The notes below the pieces were generated by a model. It was not told the DNA's origin, made no database searches, and worked only from the letters and a program-made list of their open reading frames with translations. From Nymphaea colorata (lineage: Eukaryota; Streptophyta; Magnoliopsida; Nymphaeales; Nymphaeaceae): 64,000 nt of DNA. Of this stretch, positions 49,292 through 62,077 are shown piece after piece. The position numbers and the translations under genes are program-made. The stretch is taken from assembly GCF_008831285.2 (NCBI RefSeq), contig NC_045138.2, positions 1,997,143 to 2,061,142 of the forward strand, written 5' to 3'. How positions within the stretch are numbered: the stretch's first letter is position 1; every line of letters starts with the position of its first letter.

Positions 49292-51475
49292 TTGATTTTG
49301 AGCATGTTTGGTATTTTTGTTCTTTGTATAGTGAGTTCTGCTTTCATGATATTTACAAATTTGAGTACTATTCATGAGTTAAATGATTCGAATTTTAAAA
49401 GAAAGAAAAGAAAGACTATTAAGGAAGTTGCAGTTGATCAGTCATCCATTAAGAAACAGAAGAAACATAAGGAAAGCCAATCAGGCTGCTTCTTTTGTAA
49501 GGGTGAAGGTCATATGAAGAAGGATTGTGCTAAGTTTCACGCTGGCGTGAAATGAAAGGTACGCTTCTCACTTTGGTTTGTTCTGAGGTTAATTTAACTT
49601 CAGTACCCAGAAACACTTGGTGGGTAGATTCGGTTGCTACTACTCACACAAGTGTTTCTTTGCAGCGCTGCATAAATTGTCGGACACCAAATGATGTTGA
49701 AAGATTCATCTAAGTGGGCGATGACAAGAAGGTGAAGGTTGAAACCATAGCATATTTTTTGTTATTGTTAAAGACTAGCTGTTATTTGAATTTGACAGAA
49801 ACTTATGTGGTACCGTCTTTTACATGGAATTTGATTTTTATATTCTCGTTGGACAAATTTGGTTATTATTGTTCATTTAAAGATAGTAAATTTAAGTTAT
49901 TTCTGCACTCAAATTTGATAGCCATCGGTTCTTTGTCTGGTAGCGATAACCTTTATTTGCTTGATACGGTTGCTTCATATTATGAAACTTTGCATGTTAC
50001 GTCTAGTGGTACTAAAAGAAAATTAGTCAATGAGAATTCTGCTATGTTGTGGCATAGACGCTTAGGACATATTTCTGAAAAGAGAATAAAAAGGCTTATG
50101 TCGAATGTAATTCTTGAGTCCCTTGATTTTGCAGACTTTAATGTTTACATTAAAAGTATAAAGGGAAAACGAACAAGCATTAAGGCGTTATAAGTTTTAT
50201 AATCCATCCAGTAAGTCTTTCTTTGAAACGGGAAATGCTCATTTCTTTGAGGATATTGAGTTTGGGGGAGGTGATCAGGTTAGGAGCTTTGCCTTTGAAG
50301 AGGGACCTAAGTTCACTCATACAGATGTTGTAAGCAATAGTCATGTATTCATTCCTGTCATTGTTCCATCAACATATTCAGGAGAAAGCAATGATGTCGA
50401 TCTCCCTACTGAAGAACAAACTCAACAACCTCAAGAAAATCAAGTAAAGGTGTTACCAAGGAGATCCACTAGAGAGAGGAAAAATACAATTTCAAATGAT
50501 TTTGTTTATCTCCAAGAACATGATGTTGATATGAACTTAATGAATTAATGAATGATGATCCTATTAACCTCCAGCAAACAATAAAGAGTTCTAAATCTCA
50601 TAAGTGGATAGATGTCATGAATGAGTAAATAAAGTCCATGATGGATAATGACGTATGAGAAGTTGTTCCCTTGCCTGAAGATGTGAAACCCATTGGTTGT
50701 AAATGGTTATTTAAAACCAAAAGAAATTCATTAGGTAACATCGAAAGGTATACGGCACGTCTTGTCGCAGAGGGCTTTACTCAAAAGGAAGGTATTGATT
50801 ATACAGAGACTTTCTCTCTAGTTTCATCGAAAGACTCTTTCATGACTATAATGGCACTTGTGGCTCATTTTGACTTAGAGGTGCATCAGATGGATGTAAA
50901 AACAACATTTCTAAATGGAGACATTGATGAAACGATATATATGGTACAACCAGAAAACTTTGTTTTAGGGGATGCAAAGAAAATGATTTGCAAACTCAAG
51001 AAATTCATCTATTGGCTAAAGCAAGCTTCCCGTCAGTGATATTACAAATTTCATCAAGTTATAGTTTCATTTGGTTTCAAAACTAATATGGTTGATGAAT
51101 GTGTATACCAAAAGTTTAGTGGGGGTAAATTTATCTTTTTAGTTTTATATGTCGATGATATATTACTGGTAAGTAATGATGTGGGCACATTGCATGAAAC
51201 TAAGAAATTTTTGTCAACAAAATTTGACGTGAAAGATCTTGGTGATGCATCTTTTGTATTGGGGATCCAAATATTTCGAGATTTTTATCGGAGTATTCTT
51301 GGATTATCACAAAATGCCTACATTGATAAGGTGTTTCAGCGATATGGCATGAAAGATTGTAAACTAGGAGATACACCAGTTGCTAGAGGAAACAAATTTA
51401 GTCTTGAACAGTGCCCTAAAAGTGAAATCGAATCTAAGGAAATGGAAATGATTCCTTATTCCTCTGTTGTGTGAA
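49292..51475 (+). pseudogene. Copia gag-pol remnant lacking the integrase core
   Basis: The gag end has a CCHC knuckle (CFFCKGEGHMKKDC, about 49490). The protease motif reads WWVDSVATTH, so the usual DSGA is changed to DSVA. The gag-pre-integrase follows (LWHRRLGHISEKR, about 50048). Reading then jumps from GKRTSIKAL at about 50190 to KFYNPSSKSFFETGNAHFFE. In intact elements this follows the integrase core, so the whole DDE core is deleted. The reverse transcriptase (50671-51474) has GCKWLFKTKRNS, FTQKEGIDYTETFSLVSSKD, QMDVKTTFLNGDI and YVDDILLVSND with the YVDD box intact, but contains stop codons at 51037-51039 and 51472-51474. RNase H is almost entirely missing. Confidence 0.88.
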
Positions 51476-52165
51476 GCTTTATGCATGCTCAGGTTTGTAC
51501 TCGTCCAGATATTGCATTTATCGTTGGAATGTTAAGCAGATATTGCATTGATTGTGTTAACATTCGTGATCATTGAAGGTTCAGCTAATTTTATTATAGC
51601 GAAAGCCGCTTTGGTTCTGTGTTAATATGATCATGGACGAGATTGGTGAAAATGATGTGTAATAAGATAGCAGTTTTGAGCTCCTAAGGTTTTATGTAAT
51701 GTCTTAATGTATAATGACATATTTGGCCCAAGTGGGAGATTGTAAGGATCATTTGGTGGGCCGATATATGTCTATGAGAAATTTCAGACATTATGACCGT
51801 CTTAATGTAAATATCTGTTTAAGTGATTGCATTTTGAAATATTACGTCATTTTAGATGGTATGGGGTAATTTTGAAATGTATAGATACCTGTACGCAATT
51901 ACGGACTCTTTGATGGGTTGAATCCGTAATTTCCCTTAATATAAAATGGTAGTGGTCCCTGAGGTCATGCAATGGTTGCTTGAAACGTTGGTTTTTAGGG
52001 TTGTCTCTTCCCCATCTGAGAGAGACCTCACGTGCGCCGCAAAGACTCTAGAAGATCCTACCGCAATCTACCGTCCAGTTCTTTAAATGGATTCAGGTAC
52101 GCTTCTGCTACAGTTAAGTTTTTGGTTTCAATGATTTAGCATGAACATGATCCTGTTTAGGGCAT
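51334..52165. repeat. Left copy of an 832 bp direct repeat
   Basis: It runs from TTTCAGCGATATGG in the reverse transcriptase tail through the polypurine tract into the 3' LTR. It matches 53561-54392 without indels and with about half a dozen to ten substitutions. Confidence 0.9.
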
Positions 52166-53560
52166 TGTAATCACCCCAAATTTTTTTAAAGGACTATGAT
52201 GTTTTATTCAAGTGCGAAATTCAAATTTGAGCACAAGATTTCCAAAATACTACTCTCAGATCCAAATTAAATCCAAAATAGAACTCTCAGATCCAAATTA
52301 AATCCAAAATACTACTTTTAGATCCAAAACCCAAGTTCAGATCCAAATCAATCATTTAAGACCGATTTGCCCCTCCTTTTGACCATAAAACCTCCTTTAG
52401 AGGGTGATTTTAGTCTTTTTCAAACAAGACCGATTTGTCCCTCCTTTTGACCAAAAAACCTTCTTTTAGAGGGTGATTTTAGTCTTTTTCAAACAAGATC
52501 GATTTGCCCCTCCTTTTGACCAAAAAACCTTCTTTTAGAGGGTGATTTTAGTCTTTTTTTAAACAAGACCGATTTGCCCCTCCTTTTGACCAAAAAACCT
52601 CCTTTTAGAGGGTGATTTTAGTCTTTTTGGTAAACAAGACCAATTTACCCCCCTTTTGACCAAAAAACATCCTTTTAGAGGGTAGTTTTAGTCTTTTTGG
52701 GTGGACAAGACTCATTTGCCCTTTCTTTTGGCCAAAAAAATCTCTTTTTGGAGGGTGATTTTAGTCTTTTTAGGTCAAAAAAATTCAAATTTTGGGTTTT
52801 AGCTCCAAAATCCTCTAAAAATACCCCCCATATCCCCCCTCTTGGGCAAGATTGGTACTTGGGAGAAACTCTAGTGTATTCTTACTTGAAGACTTAGAGT
52901 TTCTCTTGAGCTCTCTCTCTCTCTCCCTATTCCTCTTTTCATTTCCTTCTCCAACTTAGAACAAGTACTTTTGGAGCTTCATTCAAAAGGGGATCTTCAA
53001 GTGAAGGTGTTCATCTTCCTTAAGTCATTTCCCATTAGAGGTATGTAATCTTCATCCCTCTCATTTCCCTCTTCTTTCTTTTCATTAATATTCTTATTAT
53101 TATGTTATTTCTTTTTCTTAAACATAGTCTTGTTGTTGTTTTCATTTTCTCTTCTCATCTTCATCTCCCCATGGCCAAAGGAGATAGCACTCAACCTCTT
53201 TTTAGATACAAGAGGCTATGCTCAAATGCACCGGGAGCATGAGAAGATGAGATGATATTTTATTTTATGATTAAATCATGCTCTTTCAAGTATTCTTGTT
53301 GTTCTTGTTCTTTCTATATATTAATATCTTCTTGCTCTTTTTCTTCTCTTCAATATATTCTTGTTGTTGTTATTTTTTTCCTTAATGAATATATTTTTGT
53401 TGTTATTGTTATTTCATTTCTTCAATATGGTCTTGTCATTGTTATTTTATTTTTTTCTCTTCTTCCTCTTCCCATGACCAAAGGAGATAGCCCTCAATCT
53501 CTTTTTAGAGACAAGAGGCTATGCTCAAGTGCATTGAGAGTGTGAAAAGATGAGAGGATC
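52166..53560 (+). mobile_element. LTR-like block nested in the Copia 3' LTR
   Basis: It starts TGTAATCACCCC, typical of a plant LTR start, and includes a tandem repeat, a TATA-like CTCTAAAAATACC (about 52813) and a leader-like pyrimidine tract. Two diverged copies of a unit with CCAAAGGAGATAGC, then CAAGAGGCTATGCTCAA lie at about 53178 and 53477. It is related to 9480-11300 in reverse orientation. No coding motif is seen. The right end stops abruptly against the second 832 bp repeat copy. Confidence 0.6.
52361..52780. repeat. Tandem repeat of about 70 bp, six units
   Basis: Units begin at about 52361, 52429, 52498, 52568, 52639 and 52710 with ACCGATTTGCCCCTCCTTTT-type sequence, followed by GACCAAAAAACCTCC and then AGAGGGTGATTTTAGTC. 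Units degrade towards the right. Confidence 0.9.
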
Positions 53561-54392
53561 TTTCAGCGATATGGCATGAAAGATTGTAAACTAGGAGATA
53601 CACCAGTTGCTAGAGGAAACAAATTTAGTCTTGAACAGTGCCCTAAAAGTGAAATCGAATCTAAGGAAATGGAAATGATTCCTTATTCCTCTGTTGTGTG
53701 AAGCTTTATGCATGCTCAGGTTTGTACTCGTCCAGATATTGCGTTTATCGTTGGAATGTTAAGCAGATATTGCATTGATTGTGTTAACATTCGTGATCAT
53801 TGAAGGTTCAGCTAATTTTATTATAGCGAAAGCCGCTTTGGTTCTGTGTTGATATGATCATGGACGAGATTGGTGAAAATGATGTGTAATAAGATAGCAG
53901 TTTTGAGCTCCTAAGGTTTTATGTAATGTCTTAATGTATAATGACATATTTGGCCCAAGTAGGAGATTGTAAGGATCATTTGGTGGGCCGATATATGTCT
54001 ATGAGAAATTTCAGACATTATGACCGTCTTAATGTAAATATCTGTTTAAGTGATTGCATTTTGAAATATTACGTCATTTTAGATGGTATGGGGTAATTTT
54101 GAAATGTATAGATACCTGTACGCAATTACGGACTCTTTGATGGGTTGAATCCGTAATTTCCCTTAATATAAAATGGTAGTGGTCCCTGAGGTCATGCAAT
54201 GGTTGCTTGAAACGTTGGTTTTTAGGGTTGTCTCTTTCTCATCTGAGAGAGACCTCACATGCGCCGCAAAGACTCTAGAAGATCCTACCGCAATCTACCG
54301 TCCAGTTCTTTAAATGGATTCAGGTACGCTTCTGCTACAGTTAAGTTTTTGGTTTCAATGATTTAGTATGAACATGATCCTGTTTAGGGCAT
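53561..54392. repeat. Right copy of the 832 bp direct repeat
   Basis: It has the same length as 51334-52165 with only scattered substitutions. It contains a second polypurine tract (AAGTAGGAG, 53955) and an LTR start at 53968; the LTR continues beyond the repeat to 54437. Confidence 0.9.
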
Positions 54393-54437
54393 ATTGGTTT
54401 TTTTTTTTTGTATATATATGAGGGAAATCTCCCAACA

Positions 54438-56782
54438 TGAGCATGAACATGATCTTGTTTAGGGCATTCCGTTACAGTTAAGTTTTTTGTATATATTCAT
54501 TAAAACATAATTAAAAGCTAAAGTTTTGTTAATCTCATTTTGGCTTCGGATTTGGATACCAAAAGTCTGATAGCTTCTTCCTTTTGGTTTTCCTTCACGT
54601 GTTCATGTTTTGAGGGTGAGTTTACCATCACTGGGATGGTTACTTTCGTTCTGCATGGTACGGTTTTGTCGTCTATTGTGCGAAGCGCGGTTCCATCTGG
54701 TTTCCAAATATATGGAGACTAGATATCTAAGTGAGGACGCGTTATTTTGAGTGTAATGTAGTTGGCTGGGCTAACAGGCTGGTGAAAGTCGAGTCGTGAT
54801 TCTCGTGACTGCAAACAGTTGATATATTGTACTTTAGTTAACAAGTGTTGTGCTTTAAACGAGTTACATGATTTAACACTTACACGAGTTGAACGAGTTA
54901 ATACTTACACAAGTTAACGCCTAAACGAGTTAAATGGGCTAAATAATTCGAGTTCAAGCTCGATTTTGTATAGTCGAGTCGAACTCGAGCTTGCTATAAG
55001 GAGCTCGAGTTGAGTTCGAGCTCAAGTTTTTTTTAGCCAAGTCTAGTTCGAGCTGACCAAGCTCAGGCTCGACTCTGGTCGAGTGCAGCCCCACCTATCA
55101 TGGAAAAATATAAATAAAAATAGCATCCCTTTCACAACACGGCTAAAAGTTGGGTGCCCAGATGAAAATTTCCCTATTCTTGTTGAATAAACTGCATAAT
55201 TTTTTCTTCTTTTCTTGCCATTCAGGTAATAAAGAGCATCGTCACATGTAAAGGCTGACTACCACCAATAATATATATGTACTGATATGGGCCACTTGAT
55301 CTGTGAACATGATCCAAATCGGGTCCATTTGGCCCGAGTCCGGTAGGATTATATATACTTCGATGGACGAGAATCGGGATCCATTTGCTTGAATCTGGTA
55401 AAGAAAATAGGACCCAGAGATTATTCAGATTCGATATTGGTATGTAGTTTTGCAACTGAGACCAACCCTGAGCTCCAAATCCAACAGATAACCAACAAAG
55501 ATCCGATCAGATTACACGTAAAAATTGGATATTCTGTCGATTGGATCTAGGTTTGGTTTAGAACATGCAGTTTGGTTCTGAAAAAACAGGAATCTGAGGG
55601 GTTTGTTTAGCTCAGCAAACCTGGATCTGATCCAAGTCTGAGTCCGATCTGTTTACATGAAGGAAACATGATTGCCAATCCATTATTTTTAAATACTGTT
55701 AAAATAACTTTATAAACAAATGCAGAAAAGGTATATTGAAAGCCTACATGAGTTCCAAGATCTAGTAAATAATAAGTTACTGATGCTTAATTATGTGGCA
55801 AGGGAAACCATGGCAACATACATTGAATGAGTAAATGTTGAAAATATGTGGCTATAAAAAAACAATAATTTAATTTAAAAAAAAAAGATTTATACGAGCA
55901 GAAACGTTAGAAAAATATATAAAATTAATTGTGCCACCTCAATGTCAAGATTCTTTTGTAGTGTCTTTCATTGGATACATTGAGAGCTTTTTGTGCCTAT
56001 TGGAAACTTTTGAGATTAATAAACGGTAAAGTGTTTTTCCCACCTGAATAGATAATACGAGATTATCTCCATGGCCAGGTTTATGGTTGGATATCAATCC
56101 ATAAACCAATATCATATCTAATTCAAAAAATTAAAGTTTGAATTCTAGGAAAATTCAGGAATTTTAATTGAAATGGTGAATAAAGCTAGTAATATGTTTG
56201 CATTTGAAGGCTTTTACGTTTAGATATGAGAATATTCAGTAGAAACAGATGACAAACAGCTAAAATTTAAAAATTTCTCGATTGAAAAAAGTCGCTACAT
56301 TGGCATTAACAACATTTATAGTGCAGCGATGACTTATTGTAGTTTTAACGATCATTTATAATTTTTTTAGTAATAAATTTTTAAATTTAAATCATTCAGG
56401 CATCTAGTGACATTGATTTATGGTAGTTTTTTACACACGTTTTTTTCGAAAAAAAAACGTGAAAAAACACGATAAATTAACTAGCAGTTTAAAACTTCAA
56501 AAAAATGTTAAAAACGAAAAACATGTGTTTCTTCGTGTTTTTTCATTTTTTTAATGTCAAACAGTTTTTTTTTTCTTTTTTTTTTATTTGCTACAAATCT
56601 ACTTGTGTTATTAGTTTCTCACTTTTTTTTTTAGTTTTTTTAAAGTTTTTAAAATTTACTATATATATATATATATATTTTTTTTAAGTTCATCATATTA
56701 TACTCAAGAAAAACCTTGCTCTTAAAACTCTGATACAATTATGGTTTTAATCATCATTCATAATCTTTTTAACAATAAATTT
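54438..56782. other. AT-rich spacer with repeat debris
   Basis: 54438-54485 holds scrambled LTR pieces (CATGAACATGATCTTGTTTA, GTTACAGTTAAGTTTTT). 54486-54540 repeats the left flank of the Copia element. 54840-55090 is rich in GAGCTCGAGT-type motifs like those of hAT-derived MITEs, but I could not define its ends. No gene is seen. Confidence 0.5.
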
Positions 56783-57109
56783 TTAAATTTTTAAACTAAG
56801 AACAAAACTTAAATAATGACTCCTTTGACAACAAAATACAAAAGACATTGCAGTGTTGTTACAACTCTTAAGTCTTAATGAGGTGCTTCTCACGTCGCCG
56901 TCGTAGATGAGTTCGGACCGTGGAGTAGACTTCACCTTCGTGCGGTCATAGACATTCTTTTCCACCAGTGCGCTCTCATTCAAACGCCATACAAGATATC
57001 GCATGACATTAAGCACGTAGTTTCCAAATGGCGTTTCAATGGTGAAGGATGAAAAGGAGGTTTTGTCTCGATTATGTAGTGCTTTGATATACGACTTTAA
57101 TGATTTCAA
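56783..57109 (-). CDS. Short open frame of unknown status
   Basis: A 108-residue frame. Its first 80 codons (NRDKTSFSSFTIETPFGNYV, then VMRYLVWRLNES and VEKNVYDRTKV) look like ordinary soluble protein and are more balanced in base use than the AT-rich flanks. There is no signal peptide or known motif, no promoter was identified, and the C-terminal end becomes low quality. It may be an exon or gene fragment; I do not recognise it. Confidence 0.3.
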   Translation of the reverse strand: MKSLKSYIKALHNRDKTSFSSFTIETPFGNYVLNVMRYLVWRLNESALVEKNVYDRTKVKSTPRSELIYDGDVRSTSLRLKSCNNTAMSFVFCCQRSHYLSFVLSLKI

Positions 57110-57622
57110 TTAGTTTAACTCAATTAATCTTTTTTTTTTTTCATGTTTTTTTATCAATATCTTTTTAATCTACTATTTTTTTTTTATCAAACTAATAGAC
57201 CCGATGAAAATCTAATAAATAGTTTAATTTCTGTGATGCTACTTTTTTGAACTACAATGAATAGATAAACTAACATTCTAATTGATGGATAGGAATCTTA
57301 GTTTGTATCTACATCTTAAACCATTCCTCAACCTTAAAACAAAATGGAAAAAAAGAAAGGGGTTCATACAATTTTTTTTTTATCAATTTTAAAATTATAT
57401 CGGCCTTATTTGTAATTCAAAATTTAGCAGCTTTTTCCTTTATTATGGTAAAATAATTAAAAATAATTTATGGAAGAAAAAAAGTTCCATTTTAAGTTAT
57501 TGCGTGTGGGAGTTTAGAGATGCTGTTTAAACTGAGATTAGGGACACTAACTGAGATTAAGGAGACTGATTTCTCTTTCCCTCCCGTGTATATTGAATCC
57601 CTAATTCGCTTCGTGTGGAGTC
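57110..57622. other. AT-rich spacer upstream of RanBP1
   Basis: Poly-T tracts and short duplicated GGGACACTAACTGAGATTA-like words (about 57540) are seen. No gene is seen. Confidence 0.5.
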
Positions 57623-57635
57623 TATAAAAGGGCCC
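57623..57635 (+). promoter_or_regulatory. TATA box and GGGCCC site of RanBP1
   Basis: TATAAAAG at 57623-57630 overlaps GGGCCC at 57630-57635. GGGCCC-type sites are bound by plant TCP factors in growth and cell-cycle genes. The TATA box lies about 140 nt upstream of the start codon, leaving a leader of roughly 110 nt. Confidence 0.55.
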
Positions 57636-57763
57636 TTCCGGTTCCGGTTGGAATCCCTAATCACCGCCGCTTCCTTTCCTCATTTCTTCTCATTTCTCCC
57701 GAGGCACTCGCGCTGTCCACTCCTGCCCTCAACTCTCTGCCTCGCACGATCGACCGGTTATCC

Positions 57764-60700
57764 ATGGCGCCCACGGATCCGGAGAGGAACGAGCCGGAGG
57801 AGGAGACCGCAGAGGCCGCCGGAGACGACGAGGACACCGGAGCAGTCGTGCAGCCGATCGTTAAGCTCGAGGAGGTCGCCGTCACCACCGGGGAGGAGGA
57901 CGAAGAAGCTCTTTTCGATGTGTAAGTGAAGGCAGCCCTCCGATCTCGCTTGATCGTTTGTTTGCGCTTGAGGTCTATTAGAGCGTGAGGGTTTTACGCC
58001 GACGTGGTTGTCTTTTTCAGGAAGGCGAAGCTTTATCGGTTCGATAAAGAGGGAAATCAGTGGAAAGAGAGGGGCGTCGGTAGCGTGAAGCTCCTGAAGC
58101 ACAAGGAAACTGGGAAGGTCCGGCTGGTTATGCGGCAGTCCAAGACACTAAAGATTTGCGCCAATCATCTCAGTAACGATTCTTTCTTTTTTTCGGCGCT
58201 TGATTTCGTCTCTTTTTGTTAGATCTGGAGTAAATTATGGCTAGTTTTTTTACGAGTCCAGTAACTTTGATTTGTTTCAGTCTTTCCTACGCTATCTATC
58301 CAAGAGCACGTTGGTAACGACAAGTCCTGCGTGTGGCACGCACCAGACTTTGCTGATGGGGAGTTGAAGGACGAACTCTTCTGCATCCGTTTCGGAAGTG
58401 TGGAGAGTGAGTGCAATTTATCTTCCCTATGTCTATGTAACTTTTCTTGTGGTCGTGTTTTCTAGTTGTTAATGCGGTTCATTTTCTTTTGATTAATGGT
58501 CTGTGGTGTGTGGCCCTTACAAGGTTTCATTTGCCTCGCAAGTAGATTTGCCCAATACGGGTAATTAAGATCGCTCTTGGACCCTTATAAAGGGTGTTTT
58601 TTTGCCATCAGCCTTTGGGCCTTCTACAGTCTGGACACGTTTTCATTCCATATTGTTATATCCACGGCACAAACTGTTTGTCGTCAATTTTTTTTTCTCT
58701 TAGGTTTTTAATCCTTATGGTGTAACAGATTTCTAATGGTTCTTCTTCGTTTTCTGTGCTTATCAGCACCTTCTTCACAAGCCACAATTAGGAAAATGAT
58801 AACTGAAACAGTAATGCTTAATCACCAATGAAATACTGTTATGGCATTTAGGTTTATTTTATTGCTGACATGTTTTTGTGAAATGTTATTGTTTTCGGCT
58901 AACTATGCTCTCTTATTTGTATAATGGATGCCGGTGCAATTATTAATTAAATTTTCTTTATAAATGTTTAACCAAAATTCTGCTATAGACAAAATCTAAT
59001 TGGAATCACCTTGTGTACTGTAAAGGTGATCCTTTCTATTGTGCTTTTTCTATTAGAAATGATTTATCTTTCTTATTAATAGCTCAGTTGTTTTGGTTAG
59101 TATTTTTTGACATTTCAAGTTTCTGTGGTTAATAATTGACTGAGATGGAGAATTCTAGTTGTGGAATTCATACATGCAGTGAAAGAAAATGAATACGTGT
59201 GAGTGATTAGTTCTATTTGGACTTTGGAGTCTGACAAGTTGAAAATTTTCTTCTGGGAACAGGAATCTAGGTGATTTTTTTGATTAATCGTTTTTTAGCA
59301 ACACTAGGAGAAGAAAGATAGAGATTTTCATGCAGCCTTTTCCCTTATTGGTCATGTTGATAATGACAATAAGAAGCTATAAATTGAGCACTACCACACC
59401 ATTTATCCAGTAACTTTTCATGCTTCCTGACCAATTTTAGGACTTTGTAATCTTATGACAATATGGTCCTGCAAAACACTTGTTTTTCTGGTACATCATG
59501 GACATGTGGTAACTCAAATGTGCAGAATGTATCAATAATCATCAAATGTATGTGTAGTCTATGAAGATCTGATCATGAATGAAGTCTGGGATCCCTAACA
59601 GCCTGCTTGGATGGATTGAAAGGGAAGGAAAGGGAGCAAAATGTTAGCAATCCTGTATTTGGTTAGTTAATTAAGAAGGAGGGGAAGGAAAGGAAAATAA
59701 AAAAAACATGTTTGGTTGCAAAGGAAGAAAATTATAGCACAGTGTAACTTCAATTCCTTCAGGATTAGAGAGATTGGGATGGAGGGGAAAAGGGTTGCTG
59801 CTTTCTTTTCTATCCATCTCGACTATTTTGATCATAAGGTGTTCATTTTTTTGAAATTATATAAATATTGTTATTTTTATTGCCTTTTCCTGTCTATTAA
59901 CTTAGTCCTGTTAAGCGTCCCAGGTGTGTGGCTGCAACTATTCGTTACTTCTAACTGCTTAACATAATTGGTCCAGGTTGCCTACTTGTCTCAGATTATT
60001 CTGGATTGAACTCAAACTCATGCAGAGATTTCATCACAAACCAACCAAATATTTTGAATCAATAATGTAGGTAATAGGAAATGTGTAGGTAGTTTGTAGA
60101 TGTTTGAGTCACTATGTTTGCCAGACATATTTTCAGTTAAAGAATCATGTGGTCATACCAGAAGAAGGGTTATAGCTTCTCCATCTAAACTGATCCTTGA
60201 ATCTCATACGAGGCAGTTAGTTAGGTTAATGAAAGTTGGTCAGTTTTTTGAACTCACTGTTTGAATATTGTTCAGATTTTGGTTTTTTAGATGTTTTGAA
60301 TTTGAGTGGATGCATTAGATTACCAGTTTGAATCCATTTTCATCCTAGGAATTAATGACATCGACCCACATCTCGCATAGATTCCAGAAATTCATAAACT
60401 TGTGCTCACTGTTTCCTGAATTTTGGAAATTTTCTTGGTGATGTCTCTGTTGCTTTTAACTTTCCATGCATCTTTGGTCCCAAATGGTACTTTTGTGCTA
60501 CCTGTTGTTGTTTGTAGATTAGATGTTTTGTTAATTCATATTTCTGCTATTCCATAGTCAGCCAGGACTACTTTGTGGCCTTGGACTACACTGAACCAAC
60601 ACAATTCTTCTTGTAAAGGCTAGTGAATATTTGTTTTTAAGATTGTAATGTCTCAAGGGTTGGGGTGGCTGGTTTTAGTTCTAGATCATTCATATTTAAA

Positions 60701-62027
60701 AAGGAAGGGTTTATAAAGATTGAGTTCCTATTACCAATTGTCTTGGTTTGTAACCTCTTGTTTTCAAGCTGAGTTAGGCTACAAAGTGGTTTGGGATCCA
60801 CCATATGTTGCAATTGAATCGGTTTGGATTGAGTGATCAAAATTGGTATATGATGCTATGAAAGTCAAATTCAATGATTGGAACAAAGATTTTTCACAAG
60901 TGAATAGGGATGTACACATGCCGAGTTTCAGCCAGCTTGGGTCGAACTTGGCTAGAGTCCTCAAGCTCTGCTCGATGAATTCATTAGTTCGAGCTTGGCT
61001 CAGCTCGAACATAATAATCTCTAACTCAGCTTGGTTAAGCTCGAGCCGATTGTCAGCTGGAGCCAATCCCAGCTGTTCATTAACTTTGGCGCATGAAATA
61101 ATTTGAATTTATTTGAAAGGAGATGCTTAGATTTGATTTCTGAACGTGTTAGTTGCTAGCCACCTCAAAACACCATTGGGGTAGCTTTTCATTTATGTTA
61201 ATATAGTCAACCATCTTTTGTGTATTCTTCTTTGCGAGCTTAATCAAGTTTAACCGAGCCAAGCTAGCTTTGCTCCTGATCAACCCATTAAATTAAGCAA
61301 GTTCATGTCTTAATTCGAACTCGACTCGTTTATTAAGTGAGTCGAGTTTAGCCGAGTGAGTTCGAGTCGAGCCCAAGTTGGTTTGACTCATTTAACATCC
61401 TTACATGTGAATGTGTTGCCTTAAGAGGTGTGGATTGTTACATTCAAAGGGGTTGGACCACTGATTTTAGTTCTTTGTTAATCATCTTTGGAAGAGATGA
61501 ATTATAAACATTCGGTGCCTCATTGCGCCTTGCTGCCAGTAATTCTAGCTTTTAGCCTTTCTGTTAGCAATTTGAGGTTGGATATGAGGCAGTCTGGGAT
61601 CTGTTATATCGGACACATGGATCAGTCTTTGATAGGGTTTATATAATTTATCAGTGTTAATAAAGTACATTTTATCTTTATTTTATATGGTGTTTCTCTG
61701 TGTTTCCCGTCCATTTGTCATATGCTTATTTTTATGTTGATCAAGTCACCTAGAGCTTGGTACTCCCTTGTGTTTTCCCTTCTTCCCCCTTGGATCTGTA
61801 GTTCTGTGATGATCAGAAGCTAAGTCACATGGGTACTTCAGTAAGGTCCACGTACCCGTGTCGCCTTACCTGTACCCAAAATGGGTACTTTGACACTTGG
61901 GTACCTATAGATCCAAACTGCTTAATTTTACTTTGATTTAATTTTTTCCACCTTACTTTTTATTCTATTCTTTGGATGTTGATGTATGTTTTTTATTTTG
62001 ATACATATTTTCTAAGTATTTCTTATT

Positions 62028-62077
<50 letters not shown>

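Larger units (their letters stand above)
47077..54437 (+). mobile_element. Internally deleted Copia retrotransposon with a nested insertion
   Basis: It has a 5' LTR (47077-47574), a primer binding site just after it, a decayed gag/pol, a polypurine tract (AAGTGGGAG, 51730), and a 3' LTR starting at 51741. The 3' LTR breaks off at 52165. After a 1395 bp foreign block, 53561-54392 repeats 51334-52165, and the LTR then runs to its true end at 54437 (CAACA). Integrase core and RNase H are missing. The element cannot move on its own. Confidence 0.88.

Noticed and set aside
52361-52780. CRISPR-like or regulatory array
   Set aside because: It is a plain 70 bp tandem repeat with no unique spacers, inside an LTR-like block.
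54540-54722. 60-residue frame after the Copia element
   Set aside because: It is short, has no recognisable features and lies directly in repeat debris.
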